A DNA stretch of 64,000 nt from positions 1,983,526 through 2,047,525 of the forward strand of contig NZ_JMIT01000001.1 in the NCBI RefSeq assembly GCF_000731675.1, in the 5' to 3' direction. A program made the translations under genes and the position numbers. The DNA comes from Pseudomonas capeferrum (lineage in GTDB: Bacteria; Pseudomonadota; Gammaproteobacteria; Pseudomonadales; Pseudomonadaceae). The notes under the pieces were generated by a model. The model was not told where the DNA came from. It searched no databases and saw only the letters and a program-made list of their open reading frames with translations. Shown in pieces: positions 8,391 to 17,834 of the stretch (position 1 is its first letter; each line of letters starts with the position of its first letter).

Positions 8391-9673
8391 AATGGCCACG
8401 TACCCTGGCCTCGCGCCTGGCGCTGATCTTCTTCACGGGCCTGGTGCTGGCCTATGGGCTTTCGTTCGGCCTGCAAGCCTATGAACGCTACATCAGCAGC
8501 CGTTCGATGATGCTCAGCAACCTGGAGCAGGACGTCGCCACGTCGGTGGCCATCCTCGACCGCCTGCCCGCAGCCGAACGCGCTGCCTGGCTGCCACGCC
8601 TGGAACGGCGCACCTACCGCTACCACCTTGACCAGGGCCTGCAAGGCCAGGCGATGCCGACCAGCGACCCGCCCATGGCCGCCGAGTCGATCGTCAAGGC
8701 CATCGGCGACGACTATCGCCTTACGTTCCAGGAGATCCCTGGCCCGAATGCGCACTTTCAGGTGCACTTGACCCTGGCCGACGGCGCACCCCTGACCCTC
8801 GACGTCACCCCGGCAAGCGTACCGGTGGCCCGCTGGCTGCCTGTGGTGCTGCTGATCCAGCTGGCCTTGCTGTTGCTGTGCACCTGGCTGGCAGTGCGCC
8901 TGGCCATCGGCCCGCTCACCCGCCTGTCGCAGGCGGTGGACAACCTCGACCCGGACAAGCCCGGTGTACAACTGGACGAAAGCGGCCCACGCGAAGTGAA
9001 GTACGCCGCCGTCGCCTTCAATGCCTTGCAAGCGCGCATCGCGGCCTACCTCAAGGAGCGCATGCAGCTGCTGGCAGCGATTTCCCACGACCTGCAAACC
9101 CCCATCACCCGCATGAAGCTGCGCGTCGAAGTGATGGACGAGGGGGTCGAGAAAGACAAGCTGTGGCATGACCTGAGTGCCATGGAGCACCTGGTACGCG
9201 AAGGTGTGGCGTATGCCCGCAGCATGGACATCAACACCGAGGCCCCGTGCCGGATCAACCTCGGCGCGTTCCTCGACAGCCTGGTGTTCGATTACCAGGA
9301 CAGCGGCGCCCAGGTCGAACGCCACGGCAACGCCGATGGCCTGTTGGAAACCCGCCCGCATGCACTGCGCAGGGTGCTGGTCAACCTGGTGGACAATGCC
9401 CTCAAGTTCGCTGGCAAAGCACAACTGGAGATCAGCCGTGAACAGGGCTGCACCCGAATTCGGGTACTCGATGACGGCCCCGGTATCCCGGACGATGAGC
9501 TCAATGAGGTGCTCAAGCCCTTTTACCGGGTAGAAAGCTCGCGCAACCGCAGTACCGGGGGCACAGGGCTGGGGTTGGCGATTGCTCAGCAATTGACCCA
9601 GGCCATGGGCGGGCGCTTGACCCTGAGCAATCGCCAAGGCGGCGGACTGTGTGCAGAAATCGAGCTGCGGTGA
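8387..9673 (+). CDS. Membrane sensor histidine kinase
   Basis: This 428-residue kinase is cognate to the preceding regulator. Transmembrane segments lie at about 10-29 and 150-172 and flank a periplasmic sensor domain of about 120 residues. A HAMP-like linker follows, then the phosphorylated His234 in AAISHDLQTPITRMKL. The ATP-binding domain has N box LVNLVDNALKFA, G1 DDGPGI, F box PFYR and G2 GGTGLGLAI. I place the start at the ATG overlapping the regulator stop. The signal is unknown. The sensor domain has no obvious cysteine or histidine cluster, so direct metal sensing is not evident from sequence. Confidence 0.9.
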   Translation: MKWPRTLASRLALIFFTGLVLAYGLSFGLQAYERYISSRSMMLSNLEQDVATSVAILDRLPAAERAAWLPRLERRTYRYHLDQGLQGQAMPTSDPPMAAESIVKAIGDDYRLTFQEIPGPNAHFQVHLTLADGAPLTLDVTPASVPVARWLPVVLLIQLALLLLCTWLAVRLAIGPLTRLSQAVDNLDPDKPGVQLDESGPREVKYAAVAFNALQARIAAYLKERMQLLAAISHDLQTPITRMKLRVEVMDEGVEKDKLWHDLSAMEHLVREGVAYARSMDINTEAPCRINLGAFLDSLVFDYQDSGAQVERHGNADGLLETRPHALRRVLVNLVDNALKFAGKAQLEISREQGCTRIRVLDDGPGIPDDELNEVLKPFYRVESSRNRSTGGTGLGLAIAQQLTQAMGGRLTLSNRQGGGLCAEIELR

Positions 9674-9707
9674 GTTCGGGCCCTACTCGTGGCTTACACA
9701 ACCGATA

Positions 9708-9723
9708 GCTACAGTCCGATACA
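9708..9723. promoter_or_regulatory. Candidate response-regulator box B (GCTACA-GTCC-GATACA) before doxX
   Basis: The half-sites have the same orientation and 10-base period as boxes A and C. The box ends 83 bases before the doxX ATG. A second, looser pair with an 11-base period (GATACG, GCTACA) lies at 9751-9767. Confidence 0.45.
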
Positions 9724-9806
9724 CACTGACGCATCCACCGACACACTGCCGATACGCCACCGCTACACACTCCTGGCCACACAATGGCACACCAGGAGTT
9801 ACAGCG

Positions 9807-10316
9807 ATGAAACCGCTAAGCATGACGGCAATCACCCACGCGTTCACCCGTATCGACCGTATCGGCAGCTGGAGCGCCGACCTGCCCCTGCGGCTGTTTC
9901 TGGCCTGGGAGTTCTTCGAGTCTGGCTGGGAGAAATTCACCGGCTACAACTGGTTCGGTCACCTGCAGTCGAACTTGCCGTTTCCCTTCAGCGCACTGCC
10001 GGCAGAACTGAACTGGCAACTCTCGATGTGGGCCGAATTAGTGCTGCCTGTGCTTCTGCTGCTTGGCCTGGGTACGCGGCTGGCCTCGGCCGGGCTCATG
10101 GTCGTTACTGTGGTGGCCATCGCGGCGGTGCACTGGCCGGCACAGTGGTCGGGCCTTGGGGAGCTGGCACAGGGGTATGCGATCACCGACCAGGGCTTTG
10201 GCAACTTCAAGTTGCCAGTGATCTACTTGGTGGCATTGCTGCCACTGCTGCTCCAGGGCGCCGGCCGTCTGAGCCTTGACCATTGGCTCCGGGCACGGCT
10301 CGCGGCCAGAGGCTGA
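9807..10316 (+). CDS. DoxX family membrane protein
   Basis: This 169-residue inner-membrane protein has four predicted helices. The DoxX pattern is clear: DLPLRLFLAWEFFESGWEKFTG at the first helix, then WAELVLPVLLLLGLGTRLASAGL. Such proteins are often encoded with DUF692/DUF2063 bufferin genes, where they are thought to serve redox or maturation steps at the membrane. The ATG at 9807 has an AGGAG site 8 bases upstream; longer reading frames upstream are unsupported. It lies downstream of the kinase and convergent with the bufferin operon, and carries its own candidate regulator box. Confidence 0.88.
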   Translation: MKPLSMTAITHAFTRIDRIGSWSADLPLRLFLAWEFFESGWEKFTGYNWFGHLQSNLPFPFSALPAELNWQLSMWAELVLPVLLLLGLGTRLASAGLMVVTVVAIAAVHWPAQWSGLGELAQGYAITDQGFGNFKLPVIYLVALLPLLLQGAGRLSLDHWLRARLAARG

Positions 10317-10338
10317 ATAGCAATGAAATGATTATTCA

Positions 10339-10366
10339 GGATAGGTTGGTAACCCCAACCCTATCC
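10339..10366. terminator. Possible terminator between convergent doxX and bufC
   Basis: GGATAGGTTGG pairs with CCAACCCTATCC across a 5-base loop, with one bulged base. It lies in the 60-base gap between the two convergent stops. There is no strong U run, so this is only a candidate. Confidence 0.4.
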
Positions 10367-10376
10367 CCTGCCTGCC

Positions 10377-11087
10377 TCAGCCTGCCCCGACAACCGTACC
10401 GATAACAACCCCTTGCGCGCGCAAGCTTTCCAGCAGTGCCAAGCCCTGCCCCTGGTCCGCTGCCAGTGCTTGCAGGCGCTCCCGCCCCGTGCCCCCCACC
10501 TCGGCCAGCAAGCGATAGGCCATGGGCGCCAGACGGGCGAAGCGCACCTGCAACCCGACATCTCGGTAGACCAGCAGCAACGTGGGCGCCTCAGGCGCCG
10601 CCTGCGGCTGATAGCCAGGGCCGATATGCTCGACAGGCCAACGGTAAGCCAACACCCTGGCCATGCACGACAGCAGCGGCTCGCCCTGCAGCAGGTCCCC
10701 CTGCGGATCATGCGCCGGGTCCTGGGCATCGCTCAGGTACAGCTGGGCTTCGACCCACTCGTAGTGGGCGAGCTCCAGCTGCCACGGAGCATCGAGCTCG
10801 ACACCCTGGAGGTAGTCGATGAACGTCTCGGCGATTTCGGTGAACAAAGGTGTCTGGCTGCGGTAGTTGGCATAAAAATCACGCACCCGGGCATGCCAGT
10901 GCGGCTCGCCCAGGGTTTGCCGCATCACCGGGAAGCTGCCGGCCAACAGACCCTCGATGGTGTCATAGAACAGTTCACGGTAAACCTTCAAGCGGCGCGC
11001 TTCGATGCCAGGCGGTGGGGCATGCCGGGCCGGATCGCGCAAATGCCGCGCCAGTGTGTACTGCTGTTCACGCAACACTTCGCGCAT
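10377..11087 (-). CDS. bufC: BufC-type DUF2063 protein (MNIO partner)
   Basis: This 236-residue protein is the partner of a DUF692 oxidase. The N-terminal DUF2063 domain includes [24 protein letters not shown] and FLADYLQ-like helices (TFIDYLQGV). A second helical domain ends near residue 230. In characterised MNIO systems this partner delivers or binds the precursor peptide. The ATG at 11087 has AGGAGG 6 bases upstream and overlaps the bufB stop by 20 bases. An upstream extension of the frame lies wholly inside bufB and is rejected. It is the third gene of the bufA-bufB-bufC unit. Confidence 0.88.
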   Translation of the reverse strand: MREVLREQQYTLARHLRDPARHAPPPGIEARRLKVYRELFYDTIEGLLAGSFPVMRQTLGEPHWHARVRDFYANYRSQTPLFTEIAETFIDYLQGVELDAPWQLELAHYEWVEAQLYLSDAQDPAHDPQGDLLQGEPLLSCMARVLAYRWPVEHIGPGYQPQAAPEAPTLLLVYRDVGLQVRFARLAPMAYRLLAEVGGTGRERLQALAADQGQGLALLESLRAQGVVIGTVVGAG

Positions 11088-11904
11088 GCGCCACCTCCTG
11101 CTGCACAGCACGCATGCGGGCGAGCTCGTCGAGCAGTTCGACCAATGGCGGGTAATTGAAGTCACGCTCAAGCACCGTCGGCTTGGCACCGAAACACTTG
11201 CAGGCCATCGCGAACAACGACCACACATCTTCTTTTACCGGTGCTCCGTGGGTATCGACCTTGAGGTCGGGGGCCTCATCGTAGTGACCCGCCACATGCA
11301 TGCCGATGACCCTCGCCTGTGGCAACCCCTGAAGGAACGCCTGCGCATCGTAAGCATGGTTGCACGCGTTGACGAACACGTTGTTGACGTCCAGCAGCAG
11401 GTCGCAATCAGCCTCGTCGAGCACCGCACGGATGAAATCCAACTCGCTCATCGCCTGGTAAGGCGCTGCGTAGTAGCTGATGTTTTCCACGGCGATGCGC
11501 CGCTGCAGGTGGTCCTGGGCCTGTCGGATCCTGGCGGCAACGTGATGTACCGCCTCTTCGGTGAAAGGCATCGGCAACAGGTCATAAAGGTGGCCGTCAT
11601 CGCTGCAGTAACTCAAGTGTTCGCTGTACAGGCGTACCTGGTAGCGATCGAGGAAGTCACGGGTCTGGTCCAGAAAGCTTCGATCAAGCGGCAGGCTGCC
11701 GCCAAGGGACAGGGACAGGCCATGGCAGGCCAGGGCAAAGCGTTCGGTCAGTTGCGCCAAGCCTCGGCCATAGGCACCGCCGACAGCGATCCAGTTTTCC
11801 GGCGCACATTCGAGAAAGTCCACTGCGCCCTCTTCAAGGGTCAACAACTCGGGCATCAGGCCACGGCGCAGGCCAAGGCCTGTAAACAAGCGAGAGGTAG
11901 TCAT
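11068..11904 (-). CDS. bufB: BufB-type MNIO (DUF692) peptide-modifying iron oxidase
   Basis: This 278-residue TIM-barrel protein belongs to the multinuclear non-heme iron-dependent oxidase family. Conserved features appear in order: GLGLRRGL at the N-terminus, [49 protein letters not shown] and ERDFNYP. The His, Glu, Asp and Asn residues in these blocks are the family's metal ligands. Relatives convert cysteines of EGKCG motifs into thiooxazole-type heterocycles. The ATG at 11904 has a GGAG site; an upstream ATG is unsupported. It lies 75 bases after the precursor gene and overlaps bufC, so it is almost certainly the maturase for the five-cysteine peptide. Confidence 0.92.
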   Translation of the reverse strand: MTTSRLFTGLGLRRGLMPELLTLEEGAVDFLECAPENWIAVGGAYGRGLAQLTERFALACHGLSLSLGGSLPLDRSFLDQTRDFLDRYQVRLYSEHLSYCSDDGHLYDLLPMPFTEEAVHHVAARIRQAQDHLQRRIAVENISYYAAPYQAMSELDFIRAVLDEADCDLLLDVNNVFVNACNHAYDAQAFLQGLPQARVIGMHVAGHYDEAPDLKVDTHGAPVKEDVWSLFAMACKCFGAKPTVLERDFNYPPLVELLDELARMRAVQQEVAHARSVA

Positions 11905-11979
11905 CGATAAGTCTCCGCAACATGCACAACGCCCCACCTGACCAGCAGGCGGGGCGTTGTGGCATTTCAAAGATTGAAG

Positions 11980-12279
11980 TCAGGACTTACCGGTCACCTT
12001 GGCATCACCCGCCTTGCCAGCGGCGCCACATTTACCTTCACCGCATTTACCTTCGCCCTCGCTGGCCTTCTTGTCGCCACCGCATTTGCCTTCACCTTGG
12101 CTGGCCTTGTTGCTGCCCCCGCACTTGCCTTCGCCACATTTGCCCTCGCCGGCAACCTTAGCCGAAGCCAGTTGATAACCCTGGGACAGGGGCTCGAGAG
12201 CGAACGCGCTGCTGCCAAAGGCCATGCTGCCGAGCAGTGCGGCGCCGAGCAGGCCGAGGGTGTTCCGTGCATGAGTCAT
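11980..12279 (-). CDS. bufA: BufA-type bufferin precursor (DUF2282-like) with five EGKCG motifs
   Basis: This 99-residue precursor has a Sec signal peptide (1-27, cut near SAFA). The mature chain is rich in Gly, Lys and Glu and has exactly five cysteines, at 48, 53, 66, 79 and 84. Each lies in an EGKCG motif, arranged as a pair, a single and a pair. In studied bufferins such cysteines are modified to heterocycles and the product binds copper or other soft metals in the periplasm. Family membership is read from the sequence; the metal is inferred. The ATG has a GGAG site. It is the first gene of the bufABC unit, with a regulator box about 111 bases upstream at 12390-12405. Confidence 0.92.
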   Translation of the reverse strand: MTHARNTLGLLGAALLGSMAFGSSAFALEPLSQGYQLASAKVAGEGKCGEGKCGGSNKASQGEGKCGGDKKASEGEGKCGEGKCGAAGKAGDAKVTGKS

Positions 12280-12389
12280 GGTGTTGCTCCAGTGTGGTTG
12301 GGGTGTGGAGCCATTAGGCCGCGTGGGTGTGTCGGGGATGTATCGCCGATGTCCGAATTTTGTACAGAAATGGGTCTGCAGCCGTGCAG

Positions 12390-12405
12390 GATACAGTGCG
12401 ATACA
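12390..12405. promoter_or_regulatory. Candidate response-regulator box C (GATACA-GTGC-GATACA) before bufA
   Basis: A perfect direct repeat of GATACA with a 10-base period lies in the 165-base gap upstream of bufA. It is the clearest of three sites sharing NNTACA-N4-NATACA. A partial copy on the other strand, TGTATC-GCCG-ATGTCC, lies at 12339-12354. Confidence 0.55.
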
Positions 12406-12444
12406 GAGCGCCCGCCCCTGCGGCCAGGGAGCGGGCGAAGGCGA

Positions 12445-13005
12445 TCAGTCCTCCAGCGGTTTGGGCGGTGCAGCTGGCTTGGCCGGCTTGACCGGTTTGG
12501 CCGGTTTGCTGTCCTTGCCCTTGGCTTCAGGCGCTGCCGCGACAGGCTCCGGCGCCGTCACGGCCTTCTCGCTCGCCGGCAGTTCATCGACCGCCTTGAG
12601 GATGGCCTGCGGGTCGATCGGCTCGCCGGTCGCGTCATCCTTGAGCATGTGCCGTTCACCGTCCTTGCCCACCAGGATCACCTTGGTACCCGCGCTCGCG
12701 CCGAGCTTGAGCTCGCGGATCAGGGCCATGGTGGTCTGCTGCTCGAGGTTCTTGTCCTCGCGCTTGCCCACCATTTTGGCCACGCTGTACAGCACCAGGC
12801 TGCGCTCCTTGAAGGCCGCCTGAATGGCAGGGTCTTCCAGTGCTTTATTCAACCCGCGCAGTGTCGGGTCGGCTGTACTGGGGGCGATGATCACCAAAGG
12901 CCGTGCCTTGCCCAACTCCTTGGCCAAAGGCGCGTCGCTGTCTGCGGCGAACAGTGGGCTGGTGACGGCGAGCAAGGTGGCGAGGGTCAGTGACCGAACG
13001 AGCAT
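12445..13005 (-). CDS. DUF4174 family exported protein
   Basis: This 186-residue protein has a signal peptide (about 1-21, ending SPLFA). A compact alpha/beta domain follows: KARPLVIIAPSTADPTLRGL, then RSLVLYSVAK and a strand KVILVGKDG. Together these fit DUF4174, a thioredoxin-like exported domain of unknown role. The last 50 residues are a Pro-Ala-Lys-rich tail, probably unstructured and lysine-charged. I chose the ATG at 13005 because AAGGAG lies 6 bases upstream; two earlier methionines have no spacing to it. It lies upstream of bufA on the same strand, with 165 bases between them. It has no cysteine. Confidence 0.75.
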   Translation of the reverse strand: MLVRSLTLATLLAVTSPLFAADSDAPLAKELGKARPLVIIAPSTADPTLRGLNKALEDPAIQAAFKERSLVLYSVAKMVGKREDKNLEQQTTMALIRELKLGASAGTKVILVGKDGERHMLKDDATGEPIDPQAILKAVDELPASEKAVTAPEPVAAAPEAKGKDSKPAKPVKPAKPAAPPKPLED

Positions 13006-13230
13006 ACACATCTCCTTAATATCTCGATAAACCAATGACTGCAGATCACGGAGAAAAATCCGACCTGGAGCCTAAACCACTTCAAACACCCGGTGTGTCA
13101 GGGAAAAGTAACGGGCAATTTCCAGCCATGCGTCAGAACAGGATGACGGCCTTTACCGAACACGCCGCCCTGTCACTGAGCATAGTCCAAAGCCGCTGCA
13201 GACACGGCTGTGCCCTGCCAGTCGGGGCCA

Positions 13231-16200
13231 TTACACATCGATACCCGCATCCGTGGGCCCGGCTTCGAGTGCCGCCAGCGTCATGTCGAGCATCAGCCCC
13301 CGCCGTGCTGCGCGCTGTTCGCCAAGTATGGCATCGGACTGTGCCTGTCTGGTCCCGTCGGTCAGCGCCTCATCATCGAGTACGCTGTCGAGCCGGCGCC
13401 GGAACGGCCTGTCGACTTGCGCGAAACGTTCCGGGTGAGTGCGTTCCAGGTGCGCCTGCCAGAAGGTTCGGTCCACCAGCGAACGGGCGACCTGCTCTTG
13501 CGTCTCGGCCTCAAGCACTTGCGCTTCGACCCGTGCAAGGTGCGCCTCAGTCACCCCTGCCAGTGGCCGAAAACTCATGTCTCCCACTTGAATGGGCAAG
13601 CCCAGACGATCACGCAATCCAAGGCGATAGGCGAGCCCCACCTCGCTTTCATCCGGGTTGCCACCGCGATCAAGAATGTCGCGCACGGCAAGGCGGTCGA
13701 CTTCATCCAGACGCCACAAACGCCGACCCAACGCCAGCAAGGCATGCTCCGTATTACCTTGCGCATCCGCACGGGCTTGCCACACCAGCACATTCAACTC
13801 AAGGTTGCTGAGGCACCAGGTAGCGCCATCCTGACAACCCCACTCGTCGTTGGCGATGTCCAACAATGCCTGACGCAGAGCTGGCTCCTTGGACATCGCC
13901 TGCAGCACAGCCAGTACCCGCTGCGCGAGTGCCTGGGGATTGATGTGAAAATCCGCAGACTGCAGCAACTGCTGCAGCACGCGAAAGAAACGCTCTGCAG
14001 GCTCGCCTACATCCACCGCCTCCCATGCAGCGATCAGCAGGCCACGGTGCTGCGGACCGACAGCATCCCCCCAAACCTCCCGGCTACGGACAAACTGTTC
14101 TCGCAGCAAGGCCTCGTCCAGCGGCACGAGAGGTGCCATGAACGAAGCCTGCAGACGCACCAGCTCGTCGCCTTCCAGCGGATTGCCGGCCAACCTGGTG
14201 CGCCGCCGAACCCCGGGCGGCAGCTGATAGAACCAGTGGGGGATCTGGGTAATGCGGTTTTCACGCATATCCATGAGAACCAGGTTTGAACGGCTGGCCA
14301 TACCATGGGGAAAATGCGTCAGGCCAGTGTTGCGCAAGTTCAACCAGCGCAGCGTAGTCAACCCACTCAGGGTAAAGGTGCGCCCCAATGGGTTGTGGGA
14401 CAGGTCGATGTACTCCAAGTTTGTGGCGCTTGCCAAGGTAGCCGCCTGGCTGGTGCTCAACACGATTCGGTTGTTGGTCAGGGTAAGCTGACGCAAGTAC
14501 GGTAGCTGCAACAAGGGCTGCGGCAATTGAGTCAGGAGGTTCCCGCCCAGGTCCAGCATGCTCAGGCGCGAGAAGGCGAGCAGGAAACTCGCAGGAACGT
14601 CTCGAAGTTCCAAGCGCAGCAGGGACAGATCGGAAACATGAGCGAAGCTGACCTGGGCCGGTATTTCCGGCAGCCCTTCAGGGTTCATGTTGTACAAGAC
14701 CATGCGATAGTTGTGGTCGGTGTTGAGGTGGGCTTGCCCGGCGTCGGTGGTGCGCTGCCAACAATCGATCAGCGTGTCGCGCAAGCAGGCCCGGTCCTCC
14801 CTGGTTTCACCTACGGCCTCCCTAACCCATGCGTCCAGGCTGTTGCGCAGCGCCCTGTACTCTGTGCGCAGCGCGGCCAGTACCGCATCCAGCTGTCGAC
14901 CCGAGCGCCGCACATTGTCGGTCCATGCCGCCACCTGCTCATCACTGAACGACGGAAACAGGTCACGCACCGCCGCCCCCAGCGCCCGCTCGGGCCGTCC
15001 AGGGCCACCCGAGTTGCTGCCGCCCAAGGGGTAGCCCAAACGGCCATCAGCCAATCGCTGCGGTGGCCGGAAAAAGCCCAGGCGCGGTACACCCAGCAGG
15101 CCTTCGACTTCAGCGTGCCGTCGCATGGCCTCACGCGCCAGCGTGACCCTCAGGTTATGGGCGAAAGGCTCGTTCACCTGCATGGCCGCGCGCTGATGCG
15201 GTGCATAGGCAGCAGTCATCACCTCGAACAACTCACCGGCCTGACCGTGCGGTACGCCTTGCGAATCGAGCAATTGGAAGGCGCCACGCTGGTGCAAGAG
15301 ATCGAAACCGTGGGTGCCCTCCTCAACCGATGACAGCAGTGGCCCACCGCGCTGGCCTTCGAAAAGACGCCAGCGTACACCTTGGCCAGCGCCAGGCAGG
15401 TACTTGAGCAACCCCAGTACCACTCGTGCCAGGTCGGCGTTCTGTGGGGTATCCAGGGTCAACGCTTCAAGCACTCGAACCCTGCGGATGTCCGAGACAC
15501 TGCGCCTGGCCGCTTCGGCCAGGTTCAATGGCACGCGACCGCTTTGCATCAACCGCCGCCGATCATCCCCGTTGGCTGCCGCCAGCAGCGCTCGTGCGGC
15601 ACGCGAATGCAGCCCCGGAAACACCTTGCGCAGCAAGACAGAACCGGGCGTGTCGCGGGGCTGCACGGCCTCATACAACTGCCCCAGCAAGTGCCTGCGC
15701 TGGGCCCATGCCAGTTCGGCCAACGCCTGGTCTGACGCACCGGAGGCACCTTGCAGGCGCCGGGCATGCTGGAGCACGGCGAAATCCTCAACCTGCTCAC
15801 CCGCGCGCAAATGGCTGACCACCTGGCGGATCCGCCAGTCAAGCCTGGAGCGCTCGGCGCTGTCGAGCATCCCAGGCTCCGGCGCACGCCCGTAAATATG
15901 CAGCGCCCGCAGGTGATCGGCGTTGAGTTCATGAAAGCCCAGCACCTGGTCGATCTGCTCGTCACTCATGCTGTCCAGCGGTGCGCCAAGACGGCGGAAC
16001 ATGCGGTAGGTGTCGTCCCATTGCGCGGGCTGCTCGGTCCATACCCGCCAGGCGCCAGCGCCGTTGTGGCGTAGCGCAGGCCCGTTGCCACCGCGTGGGC
16101 GAAGTTGCCATTGGCCATCGCCAGCCGGCTCGACCACAGGGTAGTGATGCCCGTCCATTTCGACCCAGGCCTGGCCACCGTAGCGCCGAATACCCAAGGC

Positions 16201-17754
16201 GTCCTGGGCCGCCGCACTGCTCGGCGCGATGCTGCGATACGCTGCCAGGTCCTGCTGCCAGAGCTTGGTGCTACCGTCTTCAAGCCGCGCAGGCACCATC
16301 GCATCGACCACCGCCGAACGTGCCCACAGCCGCTTGGTCAGCGAGACGCCCGCCGCCGTGGCCGCGACAATTGCAAGGTCGGTGGCGACGTGGGTCAGGT
16401 GATCAAGTGCCTGTTGGGTGTCACCGTCATGCAGGGCCTCGATAGCGTGGTAGACCTCGCCCAGCAACTCCCATACGGTCACCGCGAGCATGACCAGCCC
16501 CAAGCCCGGTACAAAGAACGACGCCAGGTTGAGCAGCGCCCACCCTTCTGCGGCCAGCCGTTCGTCATGGGCACGCTGAAGCTCGCGATCAAGCCGAGCC
16601 ACCAGCACCGCGATCATCGCTGCGTCCTCCTTGATCTGGCGGATGCGCGCCTGCGCCAGGCTGTTGAACAGCGGTGACGGATACGCCTGCAAATACGGTT
16701 TAAGGTCAAAACTGGCCCAGTCTGGAAGGTCGTCAAAAGCCGGCACTACCCTGGCGAAAAATGCCTGGCTGTCGCGCCTGAGCACGAAACGGCTGAAGAA
16801 CCGTTGATACGTCTTGAGGCGCAGGCGATGGCCCAGCGCGCGGTTAAGGTCATCGAGGCTGTCGAATGCACTCCAGGCCGCCACCGGGTCACCCGGCACA
16901 TGCATCAACAACCGCCGAGTAGTGTTGAACAGGGGCCCTTGATCGATCACTTCGAGCACCACGACCTGCTCAATGGCGCACCCGAGCAGCCTCAGTTGCC
17001 TGGCCACCACCAGGTCACCTGCCAGGCGCAACAGCTTGCCCTCAAGGCACATGCTCACCAACAGTTTCAGGTCGCTGGCATCGAGCACCTCTTCTTGCCT
17101 GGCCTTGTACCCGTCCACCAACATGGCATAGCGGATTGCATCGACCAGCAGCGACTCGATGCGTTTTGGGTTCTCGTCGGGCTTGAGGATGGCATCCAGA
17201 TGACGCTGATAGCCCTCGCCCAGGTCCAGCTCGCGGCACAATGCGGCAAAGGCGATGGCGGTGGGGAGGTTGTGGGTGCCTGCACGCGGTACCAGCAGCC
17301 GGTTGCCGACAGGCTGGCCGCCCGTGCTGGCCTGTTCGGCAGTGAAGTTACGCAGTACCACCTCGAGCAATGGTTTTTCTTCGTACACCACCTCGGTGAG
17401 GTGGGCCCCAACGGGTTGAGCGTTGATTACCGGCTCACGGCGCCCTTCGAGAAACGTCAGCCGGCGTGGATTGCCCGTGACGCCATAGCGCTCGGTGAGC
17501 GCGTTCTGCAGCGCTGATTCGACGAAATGATCGATCCCGTCGATGCGCGCCAGCAGCGCGCCCACTTGCTGACGGCACTCAAGGCTCTTGGCCAGTGCGC
17601 GACTGATCTCGGGCAGCTGCTCAACCGGCGCCTGGCGCAGCCAGCGGGGCAAGCGCTGGCCGATGATGTCATCCTGAAACGCCTCGCTGTCGCGCTGCAG
17701 CGTGTCCAGATGCGGCAAGCCTGACTCAACATCATTGCCCACGGTAGTGCCCAT
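13231..17754 (-). CDS. Giant DUF6543-LRR protein with intact NEL-type E3 ubiquitin ligase domain
   Basis: This protein of 1,507 residues has no signal peptide. The N-terminal region of about 900 residues matches the DUF6543 (dermonecrotic-toxin-like) architecture. It includes a long hydrophobic stretch, LNLASFFVPGLGLVMLAVTV, and the shared block RLADGRLGYPLGG. Leucine-rich repeats run from about 1035 to 1200. The C-terminal domain (about 1215-1480) fits the NEL family of bacterial E3 ubiquitin ligases: Cys1307-Gln-Asp1309 forms the C-x-D catalytic motif, and FWQAHLERTHPERF lies in the helical part. NEL enzymes move ubiquitin from host E2 to host proteins, so the target should be eukaryotic. 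I chose the ATG at 17754 (AGGAGG 8 bases upstream) over a TTG two codons earlier. The secretion route is unknown. Confidence 0.85.
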   Translation of the reverse strand: MGTTVGNDVESGLPHLDTLQRDSEAFQDDIIGQRLPRWLRQAPVEQLPEISRALAKSLECRQQVGALLARIDGIDHFVESALQNALTERYGVTGNPRRLTFLEGRREPVINAQPVGAHLTEVVYEEKPLLEVVLRNFTAEQASTGGQPVGNRLLVPRAGTHNLPTAIAFAALCRELDLGEGYQRHLDAILKPDENPKRIESLLVDAIRYAMLVDGYKARQEEVLDASDLKLLVSMCLEGKLLRLAGDLVVARQLRLLGCAIEQVVVLEVIDQGPLFNTTRRLLMHVPGDPVAAWSAFDSLDDLNRALGHRLRLKTYQRFFSRFVLRRDSQAFFARVVPAFDDLPDWASFDLKPYLQAYPSPLFNSLAQARIRQIKEDAAMIAVLVARLDRELQRAHDERLAAEGWALLNLASFFVPGLGLVMLAVTVWELLGEVYHAIEALHDGDTQQALDHLTHVATDLAIVAATAAGVSLTKRLWARSAVVDAMVPARLEDGSTKLWQQDLAAYRSIAPSSAAAQDALGIRRYGGQAWVEMDGHHYPVVEPAGDGQWQLRPRGGNGPALRHNGAGAWRVWTEQPAQWDDTYRMFRRLGAPLDSMSDEQIDQVLGFHELNADHLRALHIYGRAPEPGMLDSAERSRLDWRIRQVVSHLRAGEQVEDFAVLQHARRLQGASGASDQALAELAWAQRRHLLGQLYEAVQPRDTPGSVLLRKVFPGLHSRAARALLAAANGDDRRRLMQSGRVPLNLAEAARRSVSDIRRVRVLEALTLDTPQNADLARVVLGLLKYLPGAGQGVRWRLFEGQRGGPLLSSVEEGTHGFDLLHQRGAFQLLDSQGVPHGQAGELFEVMTAAYAPHQRAAMQVNEPFAHNLRVTLAREAMRRHAEVEGLLGVPRLGFFRPPQRLADGRLGYPLGGSNSGGPGRPERALGAAVRDLFPSFSDEQVAAWTDNVRRSGRQLDAVLAALRTEYRALRNSLDAWVREAVGETREDRACLRDTLIDCWQRTTDAGQAHLNTDHNYRMVLYNMNPEGLPEIPAQVSFAHVSDLSLLRLELRDVPASFLLAFSRLSMLDLGGNLLTQLPQPLLQLPYLRQLTLTNNRIVLSTSQAATLASATNLEYIDLSHNPLGRTFTLSGLTTLRWLNLRNTGLTHFPHGMASRSNLVLMDMRENRITQIPHWFYQLPPGVRRRTRLAGNPLEGDELVRLQASFMAPLVPLDEALLREQFVRSREVWGDAVGPQHRGLLIAAWEAVDVGEPAERFFRVLQQLLQSADFHINPQALAQRVLAVLQAMSKEPALRQALLDIANDEWGCQDGATWCLSNLELNVLVWQARADAQGNTEHALLALGRRLWRLDEVDRLAVRDILDRGGNPDESEVGLAYRLGLRDRLGLPIQVGDMSFRPLAGVTEAHLARVEAQVLEAETQEQVARSLVDRTFWQAHLERTHPERFAQVDRPFRRRLDSVLDDEALTDGTRQAQSDAILGEQRAARRGLMLDMTLAALEAGPTDAGIDV

Positions 17755-17834
17755 GCTCAAAGCCTCCTGTTCAGTGAAGAGGCCAGCCTAGGCAGAAGAG
17801 GTTGGTCGAGGCGTTAGATAGCTAATGCCCGCAC

